Virus record (IMG/VR): IMGVR_UViG_3300048590_001245
Location: 1-27,934 of that record
Source of the DNA: a virus
DNA length: 27,934 bases
Reading direction: 5' to 3' (one strand)
Below, piece by piece: positions 22,021 to 27,934 of the stretch. A program made the translations under genes and the position numbers. The notes below the pieces were generated by a model, which made no database searches, was not told the DNA's origin, and saw nothing but the letters and a program-made list of their open reading frames with translations. Numbering within the stretch: position 1 is the stretch's first letter; every line of letters begins with the position of its first letter.

Positions 22021-22719
22021 ATGCCGCCCGCGATGCCACGCCGCAGCCAGCCCCAATCCCAGCTCGAGGTAAGCGTCGATACTGCCGCGAAATCTCTCGG
22101 TGTTTCTGAGCGCATGGTCCTCAACTACATCAAGGCCAGACAGATCAAGGCGCTGCGTGTCGGCAAGCGCTGGTATGTCGACCTCGCCTCGCTGGAGGCC
22201 TTTCGGCAGGCCAGCGGTCTCACGGAAAGGGAGCCTCAGGCCATTTCCGAAACTTCGGAAATTTCGGAAATTTCGGAAATTTCGGAAACGCTTCCGAAGT
22301 CGCCGGAGGCCACAGGCAGCGAACGCCCGCCGCGCCCCAGGCGGGCCTCCTCTGGGAAGAACCTCGACGGGCTTGCCTGCTACCGGCTGTGCCTGGAGGC
22401 TTTCCGGATGCCGATGTGGGGGGACGCCGACAAGCTCCGCTACGGCCATCGACTGCGTGATCTGCAGGGCGCGATTCTCGAGCAGCTCGGCTCCGGGTTC
22501 TATTCGTATGGCGCAGAAAAGCGCGCCTACTATGACCGCTCCCGAGGACTGATCGGTGCGGCGTTGGCGCTCGTTTACAGTGATCCTGATGCGAGGCTGC
22601 GTTGGGCCAGCGACGTCGCCTTTCTGGAGGGCGATGTGCTGCCCGCGTTTGCGTCTTTGATCAAGAAAATCGAGCGTGGTCAGGACCGCGACGGCCGGGG
22701 GCGACGCCATGAGCGCTAG
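22021..22719 (+). CDS. HTH_17/excisionase-like DNA-binding protein with helical C-terminal domain
   Basis: The ATG at 22021 has AAGGA very close upstream; ATG 22033 is an alternative. The protein has 232 residues. Residues about 20-70 are an excisionase/MerR-like winged helix: VDTAAKSLGVSERMVLNYIK then RQIKALRVGKRWYVDLASLE. The linker at 75-93 contains SEISEISEIS, encoded by 9-bp repeat cluster 3. From about residue 117 a helix-rich domain of about 105 residues follows (ACYRLCLEAFRMPMW, LRYGHRLRDLQGAILEQL, GLIGAALALVYSDPDARLRW, VLPAFASLIKK). Its size and helix layout recall Avd, which is encoded next, so it may be a diverged Avd-like bundle. Its stop overlaps avd by 11 nt. It probably regulates the DGR or helps recognise the target; this is inference. 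Confidence 0.8.
   Translation: MPPAMPRRSQPQSQLEVSVDTAAKSLGVSERMVLNYIKARQIKALRVGKRWYVDLASLEAFRQASGLTEREPQAISETSEISEISEISETLPKSPEATGSERPPRPRRASSGKNLDGLACYRLCLEAFRMPMWGDADKLRYGHRLRDLQGAILEQLGSGFYSYGAEKRAYYDRSRGLIGAALALVYSDPDARLRWASDVAFLEGDVLPAFASLIKKIERGQDRDGRGRRHER
22243..22287 (+). repeat. 9-bp repeat cluster 3, inside the DNA-binding protein gene
   Basis: Five tandem units (ATTTCCGAA, ACTTCGGAA, then ATTTCGGAA three times), followed after ACG by the palindromic CTTCCGAAG to 22299. The nine-base period keeps the frame and encodes ISE/TSE triplets in the linker. The first two units match the first two of cluster 2. Confidence 0.85.
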
Positions 22720-23086
22720 AAGCCCCAAGATCCTCGCCGACAGCTACCAATTGACCGTCATGGTATTTGGAAGAACACGCAGCTTTCCCAAACACTACCG
22801 CCCGACACTTGGCCGCCGCCTGGAGGACCGGGCGATCGACCTGACGTCAGCCGTCCGCGTCGCTAGCCTTGCCAAAAGTGGCGGCAAAGACTCGCGGCGG
22901 TCCGCCTCCTTGGAGAGCGCCTCGGAGCACTTGGACGAGATCCGGATTCTGCTTCAGCTTTCGCATGACATGCAGATCATTCCGACCACCGGCTATGCCG
23001 AGCTGAGCGAGCTGACCGCCGAGGTCGGTCGGCAGATCGGTGGCTTTGGGAAGTTCGAGGCGGATGCCCGTGACCACGCTCCTTGA
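22709..23086 (+). CDS. avd: DGR accessory variability determinant (Avd)
   Basis: A 125-residue four-helix bundle protein that forms a pentameric barrel, binds the template RNA and is needed with the reverse transcriptase for adenine-directed cDNA synthesis. ATG 22709 has GGGGG six bases upstream. Characteristic blocks: SFPKHYRPTLGRRLEDRAID, then SLESASEHLDEIRILLQLSH, and EVGRQIGGFGKF at the end, equivalent to the FP...R..LG.RL, L..A...L...R.LL.L..D and GR.LGGW motifs of Avd. Basic residues in helices 1 and 2 would face RNA. It overlaps the upstream gene by 11 nt and the reverse transcriptase by about 23 nt, so expression is coupled. Confidence 0.92.
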   Translation: MSARSPKILADSYQLTVMVFGRTRSFPKHYRPTLGRRLEDRAIDLTSAVRVASLAKSGGKDSRRSASLESASEHLDEIRILLQLSHDMQIIPTTGYAELSELTAEVGRQIGGFGKFEADARDHAP

Positions 23087-24017
23087 CGAGGTGGCGGCGT
23101 TCGAGAACCTTGCACGGGCTTTCCAGCTCTGCGCACGCGGCAAGCGTGCCTCGACCGGCTATCAGCGCGCCATGTTTGCCCACGGCGAGAAGCTCGTCGC
23201 CATGCGCGGCAAGATCCTAGCAGGCCAGTATCGCTGGGGACGCTACCGGGAACTCTTGGTGAGAGACCCCAAGTCGCGTCGCGTCTTGGCGGCTCCCTTT
23301 ATGGACCGCGTCGTCCATACAGCCATCCACGAGATCATCGAGCCGATCCTCGATCCCCTGGTACCGGAGAGCGTGTATGCCTGCCGTCACGGCAAAGGCA
23401 ACCGGAAGGCCGCGACGGATCTTCTTGCGGTGCTTCGCGAGCATGGCAAAGACCGCTTCGTCATCAAGCTCGACGTCGCGCAATACTTTGCCTCGATCCG
23501 GCATGACGTGCTGCTCGCCAAGCTTTTCGAGGCGCTGCCAGACCGGAGTCTCGAGCCTCTTCTGGCTTCACTCCTGCAAAGCCATGCCGAGTATGCCTCT
23601 CGCGGCTACGGCATCCCGATCGGAAACCTGACGTCCCAGGTGTTTGCCAACTTTTATCTCGTCTCCGCCGACCGTGTCGCCACCGAGCAGCTCAAAGGCG
23701 GCTTCTACTTCCGTTACATGGACGACATGGTCCTCGGGGGCCGCAATAAGTCGGTGGTCCTCGACGCGGCCGACGCCGTGACCCAGCACGTCGAAAGCGA
23801 GCTGAGACTTTCGATTCCCCACTTCAAGCGGATGCCGCTCGGTAACGCGCCCGTGCCGTTTTTAGGATATGTGCTCGATCACGGCGGCTATCGGATTCTA
23901 AGCCGCAACAAGAGGAGGTTTGCCAAGCGGATAGGGCGCCTGGAACGCTCGGGAGCCCGCCCGAGCCGGATGGCGCAGAGCGAGCTGTCGTTTCGTTCTT
24001 TCGAGAATTTGCTATGA
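23064..24017 (+). CDS. DGR reverse transcriptase
   Basis: This enzyme copies the TR RNA into cDNA with random bases opposite adenines. ATG 23064 has GAGG six bases upstream and gives 317 residues; a GTG at 23040 is earlier but has no better site. Key motifs: KLDVAQYFASI at about 135-145 (motif 3, first catalytic Asp), GIPIGNLTSQVFANFYL at about 183-199, in which IGNLTSQ replaces the QGxxxSP of other reverse transcriptases and is diagnostic of DGR enzymes, and FRYMDDMVL at about 216-224 (catalytic YMDD). FLGYVLDHGGYRIL is the motif 7 region. No maturase or endonuclease domain is present, as expected. It is followed 53 bases later by TR. Confidence 0.96.
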   Translation: MPVTTLLDEVAAFENLARAFQLCARGKRASTGYQRAMFAHGEKLVAMRGKILAGQYRWGRYRELLVRDPKSRRVLAAPFMDRVVHTAIHEIIEPILDPLVPESVYACRHGKGNRKAATDLLAVLREHGKDRFVIKLDVAQYFASIRHDVLLAKLFEALPDRSLEPLLASLLQSHAEYASRGYGIPIGNLTSQVFANFYLVSADRVATEQLKGGFYFRYMDDMVLGGRNKSVVLDAADAVTQHVESELRLSIPHFKRMPLGNAPVPFLGYVLDHGGYRILSRNKRRFAKRIGRLERSGARPSRMAQSELSFRSFENLL

Positions 24018-24070
24018 AAAAGGTGTCGGGCTCAGAATGGCCGCGCCTGCCGTTCAGCGTTGTCCGAAGG

Positions 24071-24184
24071 TGCCCTGCTCCGCGGCGGCAACTGGAACAA
24101 TGGCACGAACGCCGGCGTGTTCGCCGCCAATCTGAACAATGGGCCGTCGAACGTCAACAGCAACGTGGGCTTTCGCTGCGCCTT
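24071..24184 (+). ncRNA. DGR template repeat (TR) within the template RNA
   Basis: This 114-bp copy is the unchanging donor for VR. In VR's frame it reads ALLRGGNWNNGTNAGVFAAN and so on. Eleven of the 12 adenine-bearing codons begin with A and ten are AAC or AAT, the codons that reach most residues without stops when adenines change. The final 20 bp match the VR end perfectly. It lies 53 bases after the reverse transcriptase stop, so the template RNA is probably the 3' part of the operon transcript. RNA ends are unknown. Confidence 0.96.
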
Positions 24185-24237
24185 GTCGTTCGCCCGGCGG
24201 CCGTGAGACTTGGGGGTTCGCTGTCTGCGTGAGGGAA

Positions 24238-24259
24238 GTCTTTTCAGCGATGAGAAGAC
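24238..24259 (+). other. Hairpin with GNRA loop downstream of TR
   Basis: GTCTTTTCA and TGAGAAGAC pair over nine positions with one wobble, closed by a GCGA tetraloop. It begins 53 bases after TR, where BPP-1 carries a structured spacer needed for cDNA priming and Avd binding. It is a candidate structural element of the template RNA. Confidence 0.5.
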
Positions 24260-24317
24260 CACGCTGAGCCTTCTGATGTTTGTCCCAAGGCACTTCGAGC
24301 CAGACACCTGTGGCTGA

Positions 24318-24351
24318 CCGAGCTGAGGGTGGGAAACCGCCCCCAGCTCGG
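24318..24351. terminator. Large GC-rich hairpin closing the DGR
   Basis: CCGAGCTG and CAGCTCGG form the base of a long stem with inner GGTGGG/CCGCCC-type pairs and an AAA-containing loop. It lies between TR and the convergent ParE-like gene. No T-run follows, so it may be a bidirectional terminator or the 3' end of the template RNA. Confidence 0.5.
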
Positions 24352-24372
24352 GGTCCGAATCGATATCACCTG

Positions 24373-24699
24373 TCAGCTCCCAAAGAACTTCGGCGGTAGA
24401 TACGGAAACACACCATGAATCATGACGTCAGCCGAACTGTACGAATAAAGAATTACGTCGCCCTGAGCTGTGCCGGTCGATGCGATCGTCTTCACGCGGT
24501 ACGCTTTGTCCGCAGTCAGCGGCGCCGCCTCGGGATAACGCGCAAGCTCCTCGATTGCCGCGAGGACGTGCTCACGATAGCGGCGCCTGGTCTCTAACGG
24601 AAACGGCTGAAAGGCACCCATCGCACGAGCACGGCCACGAAATCGCCGTCGCGCACCTTCGGAGGCCCACCGCCATGGCAAGGCGGCGCGCTCAGTCAC
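24373..24699 (-). CDS. ParE/RelE-like toxin
   Basis: The GTG at 24699 overlaps the antitoxin stop by 8 nt and gives 108 residues. The first 27 are arginine- and alanine-rich, then GAFQPFPLETRRRYREHVLAAIEELARYPEAAP is the helical part and AYRVKTI...GDVILYSYSSADVMIHGVF the strands of a ParE/RelE-like fold. Assignment rests on this pattern and on the paired antitoxin. The long basic N-terminus is atypical, and a start at ATG (about residue 27) would give a more standard-length protein. Confidence 0.6.
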   Translation of the reverse strand: MTERAALPWRWASEGARRRFRGRARAMGAFQPFPLETRRRYREHVLAAIEELARYPEAAPLTADKAYRVKTIASTGTAQGDVILYSYSSADVMIHGVFPYLPPKFFGS

Positions 24700-25042
24700 G
24701 GTCTTCGGCCTCCAGCGCGTCGAGCTCGACATCTTCCTGTTCGGCCGCGGCGAGCTCCTCAGCTGCTGTCGTAGTCGGCAGGGGCTCCTGGTGCTCGAAG
24801 AGCTGCCAGAAGGTCAGCAGCTCCAAGTAGCGTTCTTCGGTCACAACGACCTTGATGGGATGGCCGCGGTGGACGATGCGCAGGGCCTTGTCGTCTGTCA
24901 CGTCGCCGAGAAGGGCGTTACCTTCGGGGCTTCGTATCTTGCTCACCGTAACGGTGCCGGCAAAAAGTGGCTGTTGGCTACGCGCTTTGGCGGCCGGAAC
25001 CGTAAGCTCTTTGGCGGGAGCCGGTTGGGGTTCTGGTCTCAT
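24692..25042 (-). CDS. Phd/prevent-host-death-like antitoxin
   Basis: A 116-residue protein with AAAGGA six bases before ATG 25042. A flexible, proline/alanine-rich N-terminus of about 30 residues precedes DDKALRIVHRGHPIKVVVTE and RYLELLTFWQLFEHQEP, the Phd-like strand-helix pattern (a short basic strand and a Y.EL helix). The C-terminus is very acidic (AAEQEDVELDALEAEDRD), suited to covering a basic toxin. It precedes and overlaps the toxin gene, and three repeated half-sites lie upstream. The unusual N-terminus makes the DNA-binding part uncertain. Confidence 0.62.
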   Translation of the reverse strand: MRPEPQPAPAKELTVPAAKARSQQPLFAGTVTVSKIRSPEGNALLGDVTDDKALRIVHRGHPIKVVVTEERYLELLTFWQLFEHQEPLPTTTAAEELAAAEQEDVELDALEAEDRD

Positions 25043-25059
25043 AACGTCCTTTGCCTTTC

Positions 25060-25091
25060 AGGATCTGTTTAAAGATCCATTTTCAGATCCT
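25060..25091 (-). promoter_or_regulatory. Three-half-site operator upstream of the Phd-like antitoxin
   Basis: GGATCT at 25061 and AGATCC at 25073 and 25085 sit at exactly 12-base spacing, so all three lie on about one helical face. AGGATCTG and CAGATCCT form a perfect inverted repeat at the outside. This fits cooperative binding by the antitoxin or its complex and autorepression. The site lies 18 bases upstream of the start codon. Confidence 0.55.
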
Positions 25092-25154
25092 AAGGCTTAT
25101 CGGCGTCTTTGTCCAGAAGCTTGAGCAGGCAATATGTAACCATTATCATTGAAA

Positions 25155-25346
25155 TTAATCGTCCATAGCTTCAGGCGTAGCCCTTAAAAGCTCAGAGCCC
25201 AGCTCATAACCGCGGGAACGCTCAACCTTCGGCGCCTTCACTCTGGCTCTTCTTGTGCTGGGCCGGCTCGGTTCCCTTGGCCTCTGTACGCGCTCGGCCG
25301 CCCGGTCGCTAGCGCGCCAGTGGTCCTCGAGCTTTTGCCCTGCCAA
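25155..25346 (-). CDS. Possible small basic protein (63 aa), doubtful
   Basis: A TTG-initiated frame sits between the patatin gene stop and the antitoxin operator. It encodes a highly charged peptide, with SRPSTRRARVKAPKVERSRG in the middle. No ribosome site is seen and no family is recognised. The rest of this 322-base gap (25043-25364) contains only the operator and AT-rich sequence near 25130-25160. It may be a real small gene or chance. Confidence 0.25.
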   Translation of the reverse strand: MAGQKLEDHWRASDRAAERVQRPREPSRPSTRRARVKAPKVERSRGYELGSELLRATPEAMDD

Positions 25347-25364
25347 GGCAAAGCCGTTTGCGTG

Positions 25365-26276
25365 TCAGCCTAGGTATTTTTCCTCGAGCCAAGACACTGC
25401 TGCGGTGAGATCCGCGCTTTGAGCCCACTGCATGAGTTCTCCCAGCGCGGCTGTTTCATCTGTTCCGACGTGGCGCGGAAGCACCTCATCAAAGCGAAAA
25501 TAGGCATTTCGCCCGAGAATCTGTCGGCACTGGTAGTCGGCGATCCCGACGTTGGCGTCGATCATCAGGCTTGCCATCGGCTGAGCCCACTGGGCAAAGC
25601 CCCAGTCGAGAGTCTTGCCGGAGATCCACTGTGGACTGCTTCCGCTCGAAAGCGAGAAGACGCGCAGCGAGCGGAGATCCTGGCGGCCGATGTCCGGGTT
25701 GATGGCCAGAGCCACGGCCGCCATCGCCGGGTTGTTGCACCCTACTCCACCGTCGACGTAGCCCTGGTAGCTTGGAAAGTAGGTCGGCGCCGCGCTCGAG
25801 CGCAAGGCTACGTCGACCATCCGTTCCGTCCCGTCTGAATCGGCCCCGGGGTAGTTGTGGAAGAACTTCATTTTCCACGTCCTCGGGGAACCCTCGTTGT
25901 CGAGGTCGAAGCTCGGAACGAGCACGCGCCGCCTTAGATCTGAGAGCTGCTGCTCGCCGAAGGTCCGCTCGAGAAGGCGCTTGAGGTAGCCCTGGTCATA
26001 GTCAGCGCCTATGACTTTGCCCATGTCCTGGAGGTTGTCGCACCAAGAGTCGTCAAAGACCTTGGCCCCATGCTGTTCGAAGAAGGAGACAAGCTCGGCT
26101 GCCGCCCTCCCCGAGGCCAGAGACAGGGCGTTAACAGAGCCAATCGAGGTGCCCGCAAAAAGGCGCACCGATGGCAGAAACGCAGGCACGGCTTCGGCAA
26201 GTCGAGCAAGGAGCACAGCCTGGTAAGCTCCTCGCACCCCGCCGCCATCGAGCGACAAGATCCGATAGGGCTTCAT
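25365..26276 (-). CDS. Patatin-like phospholipase
   Basis: A lipid acyl hydrolase, 303 residues from ATG 26276 (an ATG six codons earlier is possible). It has the oxyanion motif LSLDGGGVRGAYQ at about 9-19, the nucleophile elbow GTSIGS with Ser44, and the catalytic Asp in GYVDGGVGCNNPA at about 175, so the Ser-Asp dyad is complete. No signal peptide or membrane anchor is visible, so it acts in the cytoplasm or at the inner membrane face unless released by lysis. It starts 63 bases after the endolysin stop on the same strand. It could aid membrane breakdown at lysis, or be a defence effector of the CapV type, although no cyclase gene is in the window. Confidence 0.9.
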   Translation of the reverse strand: MKPYRILSLDGGGVRGAYQAVLLARLAEAVPAFLPSVRLFAGTSIGSVNALSLASGRAAAELVSFFEQHGAKVFDDSWCDNLQDMGKVIGADYDQGYLKRLLERTFGEQQLSDLRRRVLVPSFDLDNEGSPRTWKMKFFHNYPGADSDGTERMVDVALRSSAAPTYFPSYQGYVDGGVGCNNPAMAAVALAINPDIGRQDLRSLRVFSLSSGSSPQWISGKTLDWGFAQWAQPMASLMIDANVGIADYQCRQILGRNAYFRFDEVLPRHVGTDETAALGELMQWAQSADLTAAVSWLEEKYLG

Positions 26277-26338
26277 GCGAGGCTCAAGCCGCATCGATAT
26301 GACCCCGGGTTATGGTTTGTACCGTAAGGTCGAGCCCT

Positions 26339-26818
26339 TCAAGCCGACTGCCGAGTCACGTGGAAAAGCCGCCGCATCCAGCCTCGTCCAAAGGTCTTGA
26401 AGGTCGCAAGGCCCGCATAGCGCTCGGCGCGCTCAGCCATGAAGTCGACGACCAGCTGCTCACAGTCAGCCTTGGCGGCAGCGCCAAGCGTCTGAGGGCC
26501 GATGACGCCGTCGACCGTGACGCCTAAAACCTTTTGGAGGATACGAATTGCCGTCTTGGCGCCTTGATTGATGGCAGCGTCAAACACGACAAGCCGCAAC
26601 TCGGCCGGCAGCTCGCTGCAACGCGCCGCATCCCAGAAGTCCCGCCGGTAGATCGCCCGCGCCTCATCGAGCGTCAGCTTCATGATCCCCTGTCGACCGA
26701 GCTTGGGATAGGCCGCAAGCGAGATGCCAAATTTCGTAAGCCCGCCGGGGTCGCGCGGGTCGTCGACCAGGCCGCCTTCCAGCTTCAAAATGATCGAGAC
26801 GGCCTTACGAAATTGCAC
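26339..26818 (-). CDS. Phage endolysin, glycoside hydrolase family 108
   Basis: A 159-residue muramidase. The N-terminus, RKAVSIILKLEGGLVDDPRDPGGLTKFGIS, is the GH108 signature, with Glu14 of the EGG motif as the catalytic acid. The region DEARAIYRRDFWDAARCSELPAELR and the downstream VFDAAINQGAKTAIRILQKVLG follow. The last third, GVTVDGVIGPQTLGAAA, is the small C-terminal domain usual in this family. The GTG start at 26818 has GGGAGAGG six bases before it. There is no signal peptide, so a holin must let it reach the wall; none is certain here. It lies upstream of the patatin gene. Confidence 0.92.
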   Translation of the reverse strand: MQFRKAVSIILKLEGGLVDDPRDPGGLTKFGISLAAYPKLGRQGIMKLTLDEARAIYRRDFWDAARCSELPAELRLVVFDAAINQGAKTAIRILQKVLGVTVDGVIGPQTLGAAAKADCEQLVVDFMAERAERYAGLATFKTFGRGWMRRLFHVTRQSA

Positions 26819-26925
26819 CGAGCCTCTCCCAGAGCCGACGATTTCGTGTGATCACCAAGATTTTGGAACATTCCTTGCTCTTTGTCTCGTCGGCGACGTG
26901 GCGTCGTCAGCAAACACCTGAAAAA

Positions 26926-27934
26926 TCAGGGAAGCAGTTCGAAAAAATCGAGAGCACTGTCATGCGACTGGACATCAACGACATGTTTCGAAACGTCTGG
27001 ACGGCCATCCCAGCCGGCATCGGCATTGGCGCCGGAATGAAGATCTTCAACTGGGTCTACGCTCTCCTCGACAAGATCATCTAGAGCGCACGCCCTCGAA
27101 AGCCCCTTCGCGGCCCGCCACGCCGAGAGCTTCTCGGCGTAGGTCTTCCGCTCTCCAAGCACCAGCCCGGCCTGCAAGACGTCGGGGCAAGACTCGATCG
27201 CATCGCGATAGCCTAGCTGCCGGCTGCTGTGCGGCGTATAGACCTTGAGCCGTACGCCCTGGTACTCAGGCCTCCCGGACAAAAACTCCAGAGCCGCTTG
27301 CGCCCGGTAGTGCCGTTTGGTGAAGCACACCACCAGCCGCCTCCCGTCGAAAATCCCTACCCGCTGCCGCCAGCGAATCGCTGCCAGGGAAACCTCCCTG
27401 CCGAGGCTAGAAAGCGGCATTTGAGCTGCGCGGCTTGACTCCCGGTCAGCCCCGGCAGCCTCGCCGTCATCTTCGCCAATGCCGTCGGCAAGAAGGCTTT
27501 GAAGAGAAGCGTGAACAAGGGTGAGCTTAGGCAGAGTCGCCTCTGGCTCCCTTCCCTCTGGAACCAAAAACCCCAGCCCCAGGGGGTATAACCCCCTTCT
27601 TAGATCTATTCCGCCTTGTTTTGGTGAGTTATCAAAAAGCATATCGTCGGCCAACCACGCGGGAAGCTCGCGGTCCGAAAAGCGCCCCACCATGTGGGGG
27701 AGGTTGCGATAAATCGCCTTCACGATCGAGCGAACCTGGCGGCAGTTGCGCGAATACTCGCAGCCAGGAACCTCGACCATGCGCAGCTGAATCTTCGCCT
27801 GAGCCTCTTCCCGAGAGTAGCCATGCCACTTGTAAGCAAGGGCAAGCGACGTCAGCCACGCGTTACGCTCCCCGTCCTCAACCAGCTCGGGTCTCTTGAT
27901 CGAACTGACCGAGCAGAGAACCCTACCGCGAGCC
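26926..27934 (-). CDS. Primase-like replication protein, C-terminal part, 5' end outside window
   Basis: The frame is open from the right edge, so the start lies outside. Near the edge it reads LVEDGERNAWLTSLALAYKW, then HGYSREEAQAKIQ and NCRQVRSIVKAIYRN, which fits the PriCT domain of phage and plasmid primases (GeRN..L..LA.....G...E.......V..I...). Further on come RWRQRVGIFDGRRLVVCFTK and a variable C-terminus I do not recognise. Codon third positions are GC-rich down to about 27085, then become poor over the last 53 codons, where a convergent plus-strand peptide overlaps. Internal starts such as ATG 27780 exist but would cut the PriCT-like domain. Confidence 0.55.
   Translation of the reverse strand, partial: ARGRVLCSVSSIKRPELVEDGERNAWLTSLALAYKWHGYSREEAQAKIQLRMVEVPGCEYSRNCRQVRSIVKAIYRNLPHMVGRFSDRELPAWLADDMLFDNSPKQGGIDLRRGLYPLGLGFLVPEGREPEATLPKLTLVHASLQSLLADGIGEDDGEAAGADRESSRAAQMPLSSLGREVSLAAIRWRQRVGIFDGRRLVVCFTKRHYRAQAALEFLSGRPEYQGVRLKVYTPHSSRQLGYRDAIESCPDVLQAGLVLGERKTYAEKLSAWRAAKGLSRACALDDLVEESVDPVEDLHSGANADAGWDGRPDVSKHVVDVQSHDSALDFFELLP
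26962..27084 (+). CDS. Small membrane peptide (40 aa), holin-like in form
   Basis: ATG 26962 opens a 40-residue peptide: MRLDINDMFRNVWTAIPAGI then GIGAGMKIFNWVYALLDKII. Residues 12-34 should form one glycine-rich membrane helix. Its codons are strongly GC at the third position, whereas the opposite frame over the same bases is not, which supports coding on this strand. GAGAG lies about eight bases upstream. A longer in-frame start exists at 26848. It could be a holin or another small phage membrane protein, but it points against the endolysin, so the link is uncertain. Confidence 0.5.
   Translation: MRLDINDMFRNVWTAIPAGIGIGAGMKIFNWVYALLDKII

Noticed and set aside
21777-22299. CRISPR array interpretation of the repeat clusters
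   Set aside because: Units are 9 bp, tandem without unique spacers, and no cas genes are present.
22012-22728. A minus-strand open frame covering the DNA-binding protein gene
   Set aside because: Antisense shadow; the plus-strand product has a clear winged-helix motif and overlaps avd as part of the operon.
24014-24232. A plus-strand frame of 72 codons overlapping TR
   Set aside because: It reads TR in a different phase from VR, is arginine- and glutamine-rich, and has no ribosome site. TR is best explained as noncoding template.
25365-26276. Patatin as part of a CBASS defence system
   Set aside because: No nucleotide cyclase or associated genes are visible within the window; the nearest genes are an endolysin and a toxin-antitoxin pair. 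Kept only as an alternative.

Overview
The window is a GC-rich stretch of bacterial DNA that carries most of a prophage with a contractile (P2-like) tail, and a plus-strand accessory island in the middle. The island's centrepiece is a complete diversity-generating retroelement (DGR). The host cannot be named from the sequence. An exported target protein and high-GC third codon positions fit a GC-rich, probably Gram-negative bacterium, but that is inference.

Positions 1-14257, minus strand, read leftwards: a chimeric recombinase, small and large terminase subunits, a gpW-like joining protein, a lambda-type portal, a fused protease-capsid, connector and tail-completion proteins, then the baseplate and tail genes (gpV, a small linker protein, gpW/gp25, gpJ, gpI, gpH-like fibre, a coiled-coil peptide) and a tail sheath cut by the left edge. 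Most junctions are overlaps of 1-8 nt, many of the TTGA or GTGA type, so this looks like one late operon.

Positions 14258-18300: a divergent intergenic region, then toxin-antitoxin and related loci. There is a Phd/RelE-like pair, a solitary CopG-like antitoxin, an unrecognised protein paired with an MqsA-like zinc-finger/HTH protein, a shortened DUF4258 next to DUF2283, and a HigA antitoxin whose toxin has been deleted to a 31-codon stub.

Positions 18469-24360, plus strand: the DGR. A 1080-residue exported protein has a signal peptide, three tail-fibre-like repeats and a C-terminal formylglycine-generating-enzyme/C-type-lectin-like domain. Its last 114 bp of recognisable repeat (VR) differ from a 114-bp template (TR, 24071-24184) at 13 positions, and every one is an adenine in TR (13 of 22 adenines changed; all 92 other bases identical). 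Between VR and TR lie a hairpin, clusters of 9-bp palindromic repeats, and an overlapping operon: a DNA-binding protein with a helical C-terminal domain, Avd, and the DGR reverse transcriptase. The DNA-binding gene contains the same 9-bp repeats as its own upstream region. TR follows the reverse transcriptase and is itself followed by two hairpins.

Positions 24373-27934, mainly minus strand: a ParE/Phd-like pair, a patatin-like phospholipase directly downstream of a GH108 endolysin, a small plus-strand membrane peptide, and the C-terminal part of a primase-like replication protein that runs off the right edge. The minus-strand phage modules on both sides suggest that the DGR and the toxin-antitoxin loci are cargo inside the prophage, transcribed against it. 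Neither prophage end is visible, so this remains an inference.
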